Assembly: GCF_001715975.1 (NCBI RefSeq)
Contig: NZ_MARB01000004.1
Location: forward strand, 62,001 to 126,000
DNA length: 64,000 nucleotides
Direction of reading: 5' to 3'
Source: Candidatus Thiodiazotropha endolucinida
GTDB lineage: Bacteria; Pseudomonadota; Gammaproteobacteria; Chromatiales; Chromatiaceae
The translations under genes were made by a program, and so were the position numbers. The notes beneath the pieces were generated by a model. That model made no database searches. It was not told the DNA's origin and saw only the letters and a list, made by a program, of their open reading frames with translations. Of this stretch, positions 8,592 through 16,632 are shown in pieces; position 1 is the stretch's first letter, and the number at the start of each line of letters is the position of its first letter.

Positions 8592-8799
8592 CACTAACGC
8601 ACACCTCACCCTGACTAAAGCAAACGGCTAGCGTGCAGTGTCCTAATCAAACCGATTTTCTCTTCCCTTTTACAGGTGAATGGCCACTTTTTTAGTCAGA
8701 AAAGCGGTCTTCATGGCATATGGGCAGATCGGGATATAAGTAACTTATAATAAGGTAATATCCTCAATTTGCAATGATCACATGCCATGGGCGATTGCA

Positions 8800-10221
8800 T
8801 CAGCAGTTGTCCCTGCCATACTCATCCGAAAATCTGACAATATCGTCCTCGCCCAGATAACTGCCGGTCTGTACCTCGACGATCTCAAGCGGGATCAAAC
8901 CGGGATTGGTCAATCGATGTTTGGTGCCTAACGGGATATAAACCGACTGATCCTCTGTCAGTAAGATCTCCTTCTCCCCTTTAGTGATTTGCGCCGTACC
9001 CTTGACGACCACCCAATGCTCTGCCCGATGATGGTGTTGCTGCAGTGAGAGACTGGCGCCTGGATTGACGACAATGCGTTTGACCTTGAATCGATCGCAC
9101 TCATCCACCGTCTCGTAGTTTCCCCACGGCCGATAAACCCTGACATGACTGATGTACTCGCATCTGCCTGAGGCCTTCAACTCCTCCACAATCCCTTTTA
9201 CATCCTGGACATGAGATTTATCCGCTACCAGGACCGCATCAGCGGTTTCAACGACGATCACATTATCAAGGCCAATACCGGCGATCATCCGGTTCTCGCT
9301 GCGCAAATAGCTGTTGCTGACCCCTTTTATCAGCACATCGCCCTGAAGCACATTGCCATTGTTTCCCTCCTCCACCGAGACATCCGCCAAAGCCGACCAA
9401 GACCCTACATCGCTCCAACCGGCATCCATGGGAACGACTACAGATTTCGCCGTCTTCTCCATCACCGCGTAATCAATCGATTTCGCGGGACAGGCGTTAA
9501 AGGCCTCCTTGTCGAGACGTAGAAAGTCCAAGTCGGTTTTTATCAGCTCGCATGCCCGGATGGTAGCCTGCAGGATATCAGGATGGAACTGTTCAAGCTC
9601 CTGCAGATAGGCATCGGCACGGAACACGAACATCCCGCTGTTCCAATAGAAATCACCCGAGGCCAGATAGCCTTTCGCCGTTTCCAGATCGGGTTTCTCA
9701 ACAAACTCTGCAACCGGGAAGGCCCCGGAAGATAAGGATGTATCCTGCTTGCGGATATAGCCGTAACCGGTTTCAGGTTTATCGGGCACAATCCCGAATG
9801 TTACCAGGCTACCGTCATCCACACGCTCTAAGCCTTGCGACATCGCCGCCACGAATTGCCTATTATCTCGAATTACATGGTCGGAAGGCGTTACCACCAA
9901 CACTGCATCCTTGTCCTTTGATAAGGCGTAATGTGCGGCACAGGCGATGGCAGGTGCAGTATTTCTACCGATCGGTTCCAACATAATACCAAGCGACGTT
10001 ATATTGAGTTGGCGCATCTGTTCCGCAACCATAAACCGATGCTCCTCATTGCAGACAATTAGCGCATCCCCTGCACCAGATATGCCTGACATACGCTCCA
10101 ACGTCTGCTGAAAGAGGGATTTTTCATCGGTGAGCGGAATAAACTGCTTGGGATAGGCGCTTCTTGAGAGGGGCCACAGCCGGGTTCCCGATCCACCTGA
10201 TAAAATGACAGGGATAATCAT
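8800..10221 (-). CDS. manC: Mannose-1-phosphate guanylyltransferase / mannose-6-phosphate isomerase
   Basis: Bifunctional type II enzyme making GDP-mannose for the EPS; cytosolic, 473 aa. The N-terminal nucleotidyltransferase begins IIPVILSGGSGTRLWPLSR with the pyrophosphorylase signature GGSGTRLWP at 9-17, followed by YPKQFIPL. The C-terminal cupin contains RPWGNYETVDECDRFKVKR and the metal-binding segment LQQHHHRAEHW. The start is the ATG at 10221 with GGAG 6 nt upstream; it overlaps the preceding mutase stop as ATGA. Terminal gene of the large minus-strand EPS operon. Confidence 0.94.
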   Translation of the reverse strand: MIIPVILSGGSGTRLWPLSRSAYPKQFIPLTDEKSLFQQTLERMSGISGAGDALIVCNEEHRFMVAEQMRQLNITSLGIMLEPIGRNTAPAIACAAHYALSKDKDAVLVVTPSDHVIRDNRQFVAAMSQGLERVDDGSLVTFGIVPDKPETGYGYIRKQDTSLSSGAFPVAEFVEKPDLETAKGYLASGDFYWNSGMFVFRADAYLQELEQFHPDILQATIRACELIKTDLDFLRLDKEAFNACPAKSIDYAVMEKTAKSVVVPMDAGWSDVGSWSALADVSVEEGNNGNVLQGDVLIKGVSNSYLRSENRMIAGIGLDNVIVVETADAVLVADKSHVQDVKGIVEELKASGRCEYISHVRVYRPWGNYETVDECDRFKVKRIVVNPGASLSLQQHHHRAEHWVVVKGTAQITKGEKEILLTEDQSVYIPLGTKHRLTNPGLIPLEIVEVQTGSYLGEDDIVRFSDEYGRDNC

Positions 10222-11714
10222 CGTGTTCTCCAACCTTCGAGAAGGTTTATGCAGATTTTATTCATTTCTTGTGCTCGCGCCTCGCTGACAGATTCAGTAT
10301 AACAACGCATTTCAGGCGCGTTCCCTGATGGCCTTATGTGCACGATATCACCATCGAAAAAGGTAATACGCACACCATCGGTATGATCTATTGTTGAAAC
10401 GCCGCCGAATGTGTTCTTGAACTCATCCTCAACAGTCTGTTTATCGGCGGCGGGCTCACCTGTTCGAAAACGCGCCAACATACGCTGGCTGAGCTCGGTG
10501 GGAAATGCCTTTAACCGATCACTGTAGGTATAACGAGGCGGCAGTTGCCGGACTAATCCCGATACCCTCAAACCTTGTTGTTTCGCATGCAGCAGTATGG
10601 TCAGGATAACAATCATGGCATCGCGGGTAGGCAACGGTTCAAGTTCACCACCATTAAGCAGCAGGCTGTCGGCAGTGAGAAATCCGCCGTTGGCCTCATA
10701 GCCAACCACCGCTTTCCTGCCTTGCCGCAACAGGGACTGCATCGCCTCGATAACAAAAGGCGAGCCTATTCGGGTACGTTTTACACCGGCGAATTTATCC
10801 GATAACTCAAGCGCACTGTTACTGCTGACAGGGGTCACGACCCAGTTGGCTTTCAGATAGTCGGCACAGAGAATACCGGCAATGTCACCACGCAGCCATT
10901 GACCATGTTCATCGCTTATCAGGGGTCGATCACCATCACCATCGGTGGAAACGATAGTATCGAGGGCATGTTCCTTGGACCATCGTTGTGCCAGCGCTAC
11001 ATCCTCTGATCTGATGGCTTCCGTGTCGACCGGTACAAAGGTATTGGAAAACCCTAAACGGATAACCCTGGCCCCCAACCCCTCAAGGATCCGCACCAAC
11101 AGGGAACGGGCCACACCGGAATGTTCATACACACCCACATACAGGCCTGATAGCGCATCATGCCCGATGCAGTTCAGATACCGTTGTACATAGAACTCAC
11201 TGGCCGAATCATCCACCTCAGGTAGCTGTGGTGATTGTACAAACCGATCCCCAGCAAACAGGGATTCATCAAGCACGATCAGCTGTTGCCGAATCCCCGC
11301 TTCATCCTGTTTCAGAATCTCGCCATCCGGCCTGTTGAATTTGATTCCGTTACGGTCATCAGGGATATGGCTACCGGTCACCATGATGGTCGCTATGCCC
11401 TGATGCAGACCGTACAACGCAATCGCCGGTGAAGGTATAAAACCGCAATTGACCGGTTTGTATCCGCACTCGATGGCCGCCTTGCAAACCGCCGCCATGA
11501 TTCGTGGTGTGCTTGAACGAAGATCACCTGCAAAAGCCACGGAATCACCCGTTGAGATCATGCCCTCGGCATTCAGATAATTGAGAAAGGCGCAGGTGTA
11601 AGCAAAACAGATCCGATCCGTCATTGCATCCACCAGACCGCGGGCGCCGCTGGTGCCAAACTTCACACCCGATTGTTCCATCAGCGTGGCGATAGAGAGG
11701 TTCTTATTATTCAT
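10218..11714 (-). CDS. manB: Phosphomannomutase / phosphoglucomutase (ManB/CpsG type)
   Basis: Interconverts mannose-6-phosphate and mannose-1-phosphate (possibly also the glucose phosphates) for GDP-mannose synthesis. 498 aa of the alpha-D-phosphohexomutase family. The phosphoserine loop is TGSHIPDDRNGIKF with Ser115 as acceptor. The magnesium loop DGDGDRP is at 258-264, the sugar loop contains EANGG, and the C-terminal phosphate-binding loop is IRPSGNAPEMR. It directly precedes manC with a 4-nt overlap. Confidence 0.92.
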   Translation of the reverse strand: MNNKNLSIATLMEQSGVKFGTSGARGLVDAMTDRICFAYTCAFLNYLNAEGMISTGDSVAFAGDLRSSTPRIMAAVCKAAIECGYKPVNCGFIPSPAIALYGLHQGIATIMVTGSHIPDDRNGIKFNRPDGEILKQDEAGIRQQLIVLDESLFAGDRFVQSPQLPEVDDSASEFYVQRYLNCIGHDALSGLYVGVYEHSGVARSLLVRILEGLGARVIRLGFSNTFVPVDTEAIRSEDVALAQRWSKEHALDTIVSTDGDGDRPLISDEHGQWLRGDIAGILCADYLKANWVVTPVSSNSALELSDKFAGVKRTRIGSPFVIEAMQSLLRQGRKAVVGYEANGGFLTADSLLLNGGELEPLPTRDAMIVILTILLHAKQQGLRVSGLVRQLPPRYTYSDRLKAFPTELSQRMLARFRTGEPAADKQTVEDEFKNTFGGVSTIDHTDGVRITFFDGDIVHIRPSGNAPEMRCYTESVSEARAQEMNKICINLLEGWRTR

Positions 11715-11848
11715 ATCTATCGATAATTACTCAGTCTGATTGAAAAATTGAGATCATGAGTAAGCAATATTAGGCGATTTTCAGGGATATGGTGCAGGCC
11801 ATAGACCGATATAGACAATCTGCAGCATATCACAGCCTGCAGTGGATG

Positions 11849-12823
11849 CTATTTCTTGTTGTAGTATTTTTTAAAAAGCAGTTTTGCAGACTTACGATTG
11901 AAGCTGGTGATTCTGTGATCGTTGATATCGGCAGCTGACTGTTGATGTTCCGATGCAACGGATGGTTGTTGATTGAATGGATGCGTGCCTTGAGCCGCAG
12001 GCGTCTCGTCAGGCTGTTCTACGGCAGCATGCTTATCCTTCAGTACTTTGGCGACCAGGGCGCTATCCAACAGCAGTTTCTGATCGGCGAACCCATACAC
12101 AAGCGAGGTATCGCAAAGAGTATTGATGATACGCGGGATGCCATGACTGGTCTTATAGATAAGATTTATCGCATTGCGGGTGAACAACGGCTTGTTACGC
12201 CCGGCAAACTTGAGACGCTGAAAGATATAGTATCGCGTCTCATCTTCATTCAGTGCTTGAAGATGGTAATCCACCGAAATACGCTGCTGAAACTGGAGCA
12301 GATCCCTATGTTTGAGCAGCGACCGAAGCTGCGGTTGCCCCACCAGGATTATCTGTAGTACCTGGTGCTTGTCCGCATTGATATTGGATAGCAGTCGCAG
12401 CTCCTCCAGCACATCAGGTTGAAGATTCTGCGCCTCGTCTATGATCAGCACGGTTCTTTTATTGTTGGCGTACTGGTCGATAAGAAACTGGGTGAAGAGA
12501 TCGTACAGGCCGACTTTTTGTGTTTCCCTGTAATCGAGGTTAAAGGCAAAAAGCAACCATTGCAGCAACTCCCCCATGTCGTGATGACTGCTGCTGACGA
12601 GTCCAACGGTAATGTCTTCATCAAGCTGATTGAGCAAGTGACGAATCAGGGTAGTCTTGCCACTACCGACCTCGCCTGTAACCACGGTAAAGCCCGCCTG
12701 GCTGACCAGGCCATACTCCAATGCGGTATAAGCGGCGCCATGCTTTTTACCTAATACCAAAAATTCGGGATCCGGGAGCAGGCTGAATGGCTTCTCGGTT
12801 AATCCATAAAACTTTTCATACAT
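11849..12823 (-). CDS. ExeA-like AAA ATPase (exosortase/EPS-locus-associated)
   Basis: 324-aa cytosolic P-loop ATPase related to GspA/ExeA. It starts with the family motif MYEKFYGLTEKPFSLLPDP. Walker A is GEVGSGKTT (50-58), Walker B is VLIIDEAQNL (Asp-Glu 129-130), and sensor-like LVGQPQLR and HGIPRIINTLCD segments follow. The C-terminus beyond 270 is polar and lacks a membrane helix or peptidoglycan-binding domain, unlike ExeA. Proteins of this type are regular members of PEP-CTERM/exosortase EPS loci, where their exact role is unproven. Confidence 0.85.
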   Translation of the reverse strand: MYEKFYGLTEKPFSLLPDPEFLVLGKKHGAAYTALEYGLVSQAGFTVVTGEVGSGKTTLIRHLLNQLDEDITVGLVSSSHHDMGELLQWLLFAFNLDYRETQKVGLYDLFTQFLIDQYANNKRTVLIIDEAQNLQPDVLEELRLLSNINADKHQVLQIILVGQPQLRSLLKHRDLLQFQQRISVDYHLQALNEDETRYYIFQRLKFAGRNKPLFTRNAINLIYKTSHGIPRIINTLCDTSLVYGFADQKLLLDSALVAKVLKDKHAAVEQPDETPAAQGTHPFNQQPSVASEHQQSAADINDHRITSFNRKSAKLLFKKYYNKK

Positions 12824-13055
12824 CCGTTCTATAATCCCTGGGCTTACATTTTTCCATCAATGGGTGTCCGCCTATTGTCTCATGCCATCATAAGATCGAG
12901 CAATGCCTTGTCCGGCACCAAAAAACCAGAGTAAAGCTTTGATTTTATGAGTATTCAGCCATTCAACATATGACCTGGGGAAAGAATGCATAAGCCTACC
13001 ACCAACCCCACAATCAAGCCTGACTACCCCGCCTGGCCTTGAGCTCGTTGACCAG

Positions 13056-13955
13056 TCAGGTTAATCGATCAGCCATGCACTGCTGTAACGAATCATGCCA
13101 ATCGGGCAGCTGCAGACCAAACGCCTGATTAAGTTTGCTGTTGTCGAGCACAGAATAGGCAGGACGTTTCGCGGGTGTCGGATAGTTCTCCGTCGAGGTC
13201 GGCTGCACGTTGCACGAGACATCCATCAATTCCAAAATGCTCTGTGCAAAGCCAAACCAACTGGTTTCACCTGCCGCGGTCATGTGATAGAGACCCAGTT
13301 GCGGGGCTGTCCCTTCAGCAGACATTCGCAGTTGATGCACGATCTGCGCGGTGGCTTCAGCAATCATCCGGCTCCAGGTTGGTGCGCCGATCTGATCATC
13401 CACCACTGAAAGCTGCCCCTTTTCCCTGAACAGGCGCATCATGGTCAGCATGAAATTATGACCATAATTGCCGTATACCCAGCTGGTGCGCAACACCAGG
13501 GCATCGGCACCTGTCGCCAGAAGTCGTTGCTCACCCTCCAACTTGGTCTGGCCATAGACACTGAGTGGTGTTGCCGCATCCTCTTCCCTGTATGGCTTGT
13601 CGCTGGTACCTGAAAAGACAAAATCGGTCGAGTAGTGGATTACTTTGGCGCCCAGTTCCGCGGCCAGTTGGCCAAGCAATTCAGGCGCATCAGCATTCAA
13701 CCGGCGGGAGAGATCGACCTCGGTTTCAGCCGTGTCCACCGCCGTATGGGCCGCTGCATTGATGATGTAATCGGGCTCAATCTGTCCGACAGTTTCCCTA
13801 ACGGCCTTGGCATCCAGCAGATCCAACTGCAAGCCACCCTGTCCGGAGAGGGTTGTATTGACAACCTCGCTTATCACACCCAGCGCGCGCTGCAGCTCCC
13901 AGCCTACCTGACCATCGCTACCCAGAAGAAGTACCTTCGGTTTGTTGTCAATCAT
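13056..13955 (-). CDS. rfbD: dTDP-4-dehydrorhamnose reductase
   Basis: Last step of dTDP-L-rhamnose synthesis: NAD(P)H reduction of dTDP-4-keto-L-rhamnose. 299 aa, extended SDR fold. The nucleotide-binding glycine motif LLGSDGQVGWEL is near 9-21, and the catalytic YGQTK pair is Tyr134/Lys138. The STDFVFSG segment is the usual substrate-site strand. The start overlaps the rfbC stop by 4 nt (ATGA). Operon order is rfbB-rfbA-rfbC-rfbD. Confidence 0.94.
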   Translation of the reverse strand: MIDNKPKVLLLGSDGQVGWELQRALGVISEVVNTTLSGQGGLQLDLLDAKAVRETVGQIEPDYIINAAAHTAVDTAETEVDLSRRLNADAPELLGQLAAELGAKVIHYSTDFVFSGTSDKPYREEDAATPLSVYGQTKLEGEQRLLATGADALVLRTSWVYGNYGHNFMLTMMRLFREKGQLSVVDDQIGAPTWSRMIAEATAQIVHQLRMSAEGTAPQLGLYHMTAAGETSWFGFAQSILELMDVSCNVQPTSTENYPTPAKRPAYSVLDNSKLNQAFGLQLPDWHDSLQQCMADRLT

Positions 13956-14530
13956 GCTGTTGATTGCCTGTCAAGTTGATAATGCGGCAGCTGCTCCTCG
14001 GGGATCTCACTCAATAACGGGGCACTACGGTCCTTTTCAGCCAGCACCGGGCTTAACGTCCCTGGCCACTCGATGCCGATCTGCGGGTCATCCCAACGTA
14101 TGGAAAACTGTGTTTCAGGATGATAGTAGTCAGTGCATTTATAGGTGAAGATCGCATCCTCACTCAATACCAGATAGCCATGAGCAAATCCAACAGGTAC
14201 GTAGAGCTGATGGTGGTTTGTTTCCGACAGGTGTACGCCGACCCATTGACCGAACCAGGGCGATCCCTGACGCACATCCACAGCCACATCGAACACCTCG
14301 CCCCGGATAACCTGCACCAGCTTGCCCTGGCCATAGGGATTCTGGATATGCAGGCCGCGTAATACGCCCTTTTGGGAATAGGCCTGATTATCCTGCACAA
14401 ACCCCCTGGGCACACCCAGTTGTTCATAACGTTCAGCCTGCCAGCTCTCCATAAACCATCCCCGTTGATCGCCAAAACGCTGGGGGTTCAGCAGCACTAC
14501 TTCAGGGATCTTTGTCGGTGTCACATCCAT
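13952..14530 (-). CDS. rfbC: dTDP-4-dehydrorhamnose 3,5-epimerase
   Basis: Cupin epimerase that converts dTDP-4-keto-6-deoxyglucose to the L-rhamno ketosugar. 192 aa. The catalytic region is GVLRGLHIQNPYGQGKLVQV, with His61 as base, followed by the DVAVDVRQGSPWFGQWVGV strands and a Tyr-rich TYKCTDYYHPETQ loop. It sits 2 nt after the rfbA stop and overlaps rfbD. Confidence 0.94.
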   Translation of the reverse strand: MDVTPTKIPEVVLLNPQRFGDQRGWFMESWQAERYEQLGVPRGFVQDNQAYSQKGVLRGLHIQNPYGQGKLVQVIRGEVFDVAVDVRQGSPWFGQWVGVHLSETNHHQLYVPVGFAHGYLVLSEDAIFTYKCTDYYHPETQFSIRWDDPQIGIEWPGTLSPVLAEKDRSAPLLSEIPEEQLPHYQLDRQSTA

Positions 14531-14532
14531 AG

Positions 14533-15423
14533 CTACATCTTTCTCTCACATAAACTGAGCAGATATTGCCCATAACCATTCTTACTCAGCGCATCACCCA
14601 TACGCTTTAGCGCCGTGATGTCGATCCAATCCTGACTGAATGCAATCTCTTCCGGACAGGCTATCTTCAATCCCTGCCTTAACTCAATGGTCTCGATAAA
14701 ATTACTGGCTTGAATGAGACTCTCATGGGTCCCGGTATCGAGCCAGGCGATACCACGTCCCATCTTCTCCAACTGCAGCGAACCCTGCTCTAGATAGCGT
14801 TTGTTGAGGTCTGTGATCTCCAGTTCACCTCGTTTGGATGGTTTCAGTGAAGCCGCCAGTTCGGTGACCTGCTCATCATAGAAATAGAGTCCGGTAACCG
14901 CATAATTGGATTTAGGATCAGCCGGTTTCTCTTCGATGCCGATTACCTGGCCATCCTGACCAAACTCAACCACGCCATAGCGTTCCGGATCCTTGACCCA
15001 ATAACCAAAAACTGTTGCCCCAGTGGTCATTGCAGCAGCACGTTTCAGTGAATCCACCAAGCCTTGTCCATAGTAAATGTTGTCGCCAAGAATCAAACAA
15101 CAAGGCTCGCCGGCGACGAAATCCCTTCCAATGATAAAGGCCTGGGCCAATCCTCCGGGCTCTGGTTGTACCGCATACTGGATGGTTATACCCCACTGAC
15201 TTCCATCACCCAGCAGCCCCTTGAACAAGGTGGCATCCTGTGGCGTGGTGATGATAAGAATCTCTCTGATTCCCGCCAACATCAATGTCGTAAGCGGGTA
15301 GTAGATCATCGGCTTGTCATAGACAGGCAACAGCTGTTTCGAGATAGTCAGGGTGAGTGGATGAAGACGGGTTCCCGAACCACCGGCCAGAATAATACCC
15401 TTTTTAACCTGTTTATCCGACAT
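14533..15423 (-). CDS. rfbA: Glucose-1-phosphate thymidylyltransferase
   Basis: First enzyme of dTDP-rhamnose synthesis (glucose-1-P + dTTP). 296 aa from the ATG at 15423, the family length; an upstream in-frame extension would add 19 unrelated residues. The activation motif [11 protein letters not shown] is at 14-24, followed by [26 protein letters not shown] and [10 protein letters not shown] are also diagnostic. The ATG overlaps the ancestral TAA stop of rfbB (TAATG), preceded by AGGG. Confidence 0.94.
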   Translation of the reverse strand: MSDKQVKKGIILAGGSGTRLHPLTLTISKQLLPVYDKPMIYYPLTTLMLAGIREILIITTPQDATLFKGLLGDGSQWGITIQYAVQPEPGGLAQAFIIGRDFVAGEPCCLILGDNIYYGQGLVDSLKRAAAMTTGATVFGYWVKDPERYGVVEFGQDGQVIGIEEKPADPKSNYAVTGLYFYDEQVTELAASLKPSKRGELEITDLNKRYLEQGSLQLEKMGRGIAWLDTGTHESLIQASNFIETIELRQGLKIACPEEIAFSQDWIDITALKRMGDALSKNGYGQYLLSLCERKM

Positions 15424-15497
15424 TATCCCTGCCCCAAGCGCTCGCCGCGGTAACTGCCGTCCATTACCCTTTGACACCAAGTCTCATTGTTGAGATA

Positions 15498-16478
15498 CTA
15501 GGAGACTGTCTTTTTCAGACCTGTTGCAAAGGTCTCATCCGGCGTCCATCCCAGCTCATGATGCAGTTTTGTCGCATCGATGGCATAGCGTTGGTCGTGT
15601 CCCGGTCGGTCTTTGACAAATTTTTTCAATTGAGTGTGGGGCCTGAAGGGTGAATCGGGCACCAGTTCATCCAACAGTGCGCAGAGCATCTCAATCACTT
15701 CAAGGTTACTCATCTCGTTGTTACCGCCCACGTTATAGACCTCACCTGGCTTGCCCGCCTCAAGCACCCGCCAGATCGCCCTGCAGTGATCCTCCACATA
15801 GAGCCAATCCCGCACATTACTGCCATCCCCATAGATCGGCAGATCCTCCCCCGCCAGCGCCTTTTGGATAAAAAGCGGGATCAATTTTTCTGGGAATTGA
15901 TAGGGACCGTAATTGTTGGAACAGTTAGTCGTAAGCACCGGCATGCCATAGGTGTGGTACCAAGCACGCACCAGATGATCCGACGCCGCCTTGGAGGCTG
16001 AGTAGGGAGAGTTCGGCGCATAGGAAGTGGTTTCAGTAAATTTCCCTTCATCGCCCAGAGAACCATATACCTCGTCAGTGGAGACATGCAGGAAGCGAAA
16101 TGCCTCGGCCTCGTCAGGCGCCAAACCAGCCCAATAGGTGCGTGCGCACTCCAGCAGGTTAAAGGTACCGCCAATGTTGGTATCGATAAATTCCTCCGGT
16201 CCGTCAATGGAGCGATCCACATGACTTTCGGCCGCGAAGTTGACAATTGCAACAGGTTTGAAGCGTTCGAACAGACCTGTGACCAACTCCCTGTCCTGTA
16301 TCTTTCCCTGAATGAAATGGTGACGGGGATCCTTCATGATTGCCTGGAGCGTATCCAGGTTGCCCGCATAGGTGAGTGCATCGAGATTTACCACCTGAAC
16401 GTCCTGTTTGCTCAAAAGGTGATGCACAAAATTTCCGCCGATGAAACCGGCTCCGCCGGTCACAATGATCGTCTGCAT
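15498..16478 (-). CDS. rfbB: dTDP-glucose 4,6-dehydratase, truncated by an in-frame amber codon
   Basis: Second step of dTDP-rhamnose synthesis; NAD-dependent extended SDR. The Rossmann motif VTGGAGFIGGN is at 6-16, the catalytic TDE at 134-136, and YSASK (Tyr159/Lys163) is intact. Translation stops after 326 aa at a TAG (15500-15498). The same frame continues for 24 sense codons (tail ending [10 protein letters not shown]) to a TAA that overlaps the rfbA ATG, so the ancestral gene ended at 15423 with 351 aa. The TAG replaces the Trp of the conserved W-Y-L motif of the C-terminal helix. Whether the shortened enzyme folds is unknown. Confidence 0.85.
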   Translation of the reverse strand: MQTIIVTGGAGFIGGNFVHHLLSKQDVQVVNLDALTYAGNLDTLQAIMKDPRHHFIQGKIQDRELVTGLFERFKPVAIVNFAAESHVDRSIDGPEEFIDTNIGGTFNLLECARTYWAGLAPDEAEAFRFLHVSTDEVYGSLGDEGKFTETTSYAPNSPYSASKAASDHLVRAWYHTYGMPVLTTNCSNNYGPYQFPEKLIPLFIQKALAGEDLPIYGDGSNVRDWLYVEDHCRAIWRVLEAGKPGEVYNVGGNNEMSNLEVIEMLCALLDELVPDSPFRPHTQLKKFVKDRPGHDQRYAIDATKLHHELGWTPDETFATGLKKTVS

Positions 16479-16632
16479 TCTAATTTTGCCAATATAAACA
16501 ATGAATTAGGCTAAGCGCCTAGTGTATCAAATGTGGCATTATACAGAGTGCTGGTATTCCTAACATAATGTTTTTTTTGATAATTATTATTAAGTATCGG
16601 AATAGTGCCCGCATCAGGCGCGATCAGGTTAC

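Noticed and set aside
8295-8597. 100-codon plus-strand frame opposite the 57-aa gene
   Set aside because: No ribosome binding site, runs across the CRP-type site and promoter, and is antisense to a better-supported gene.
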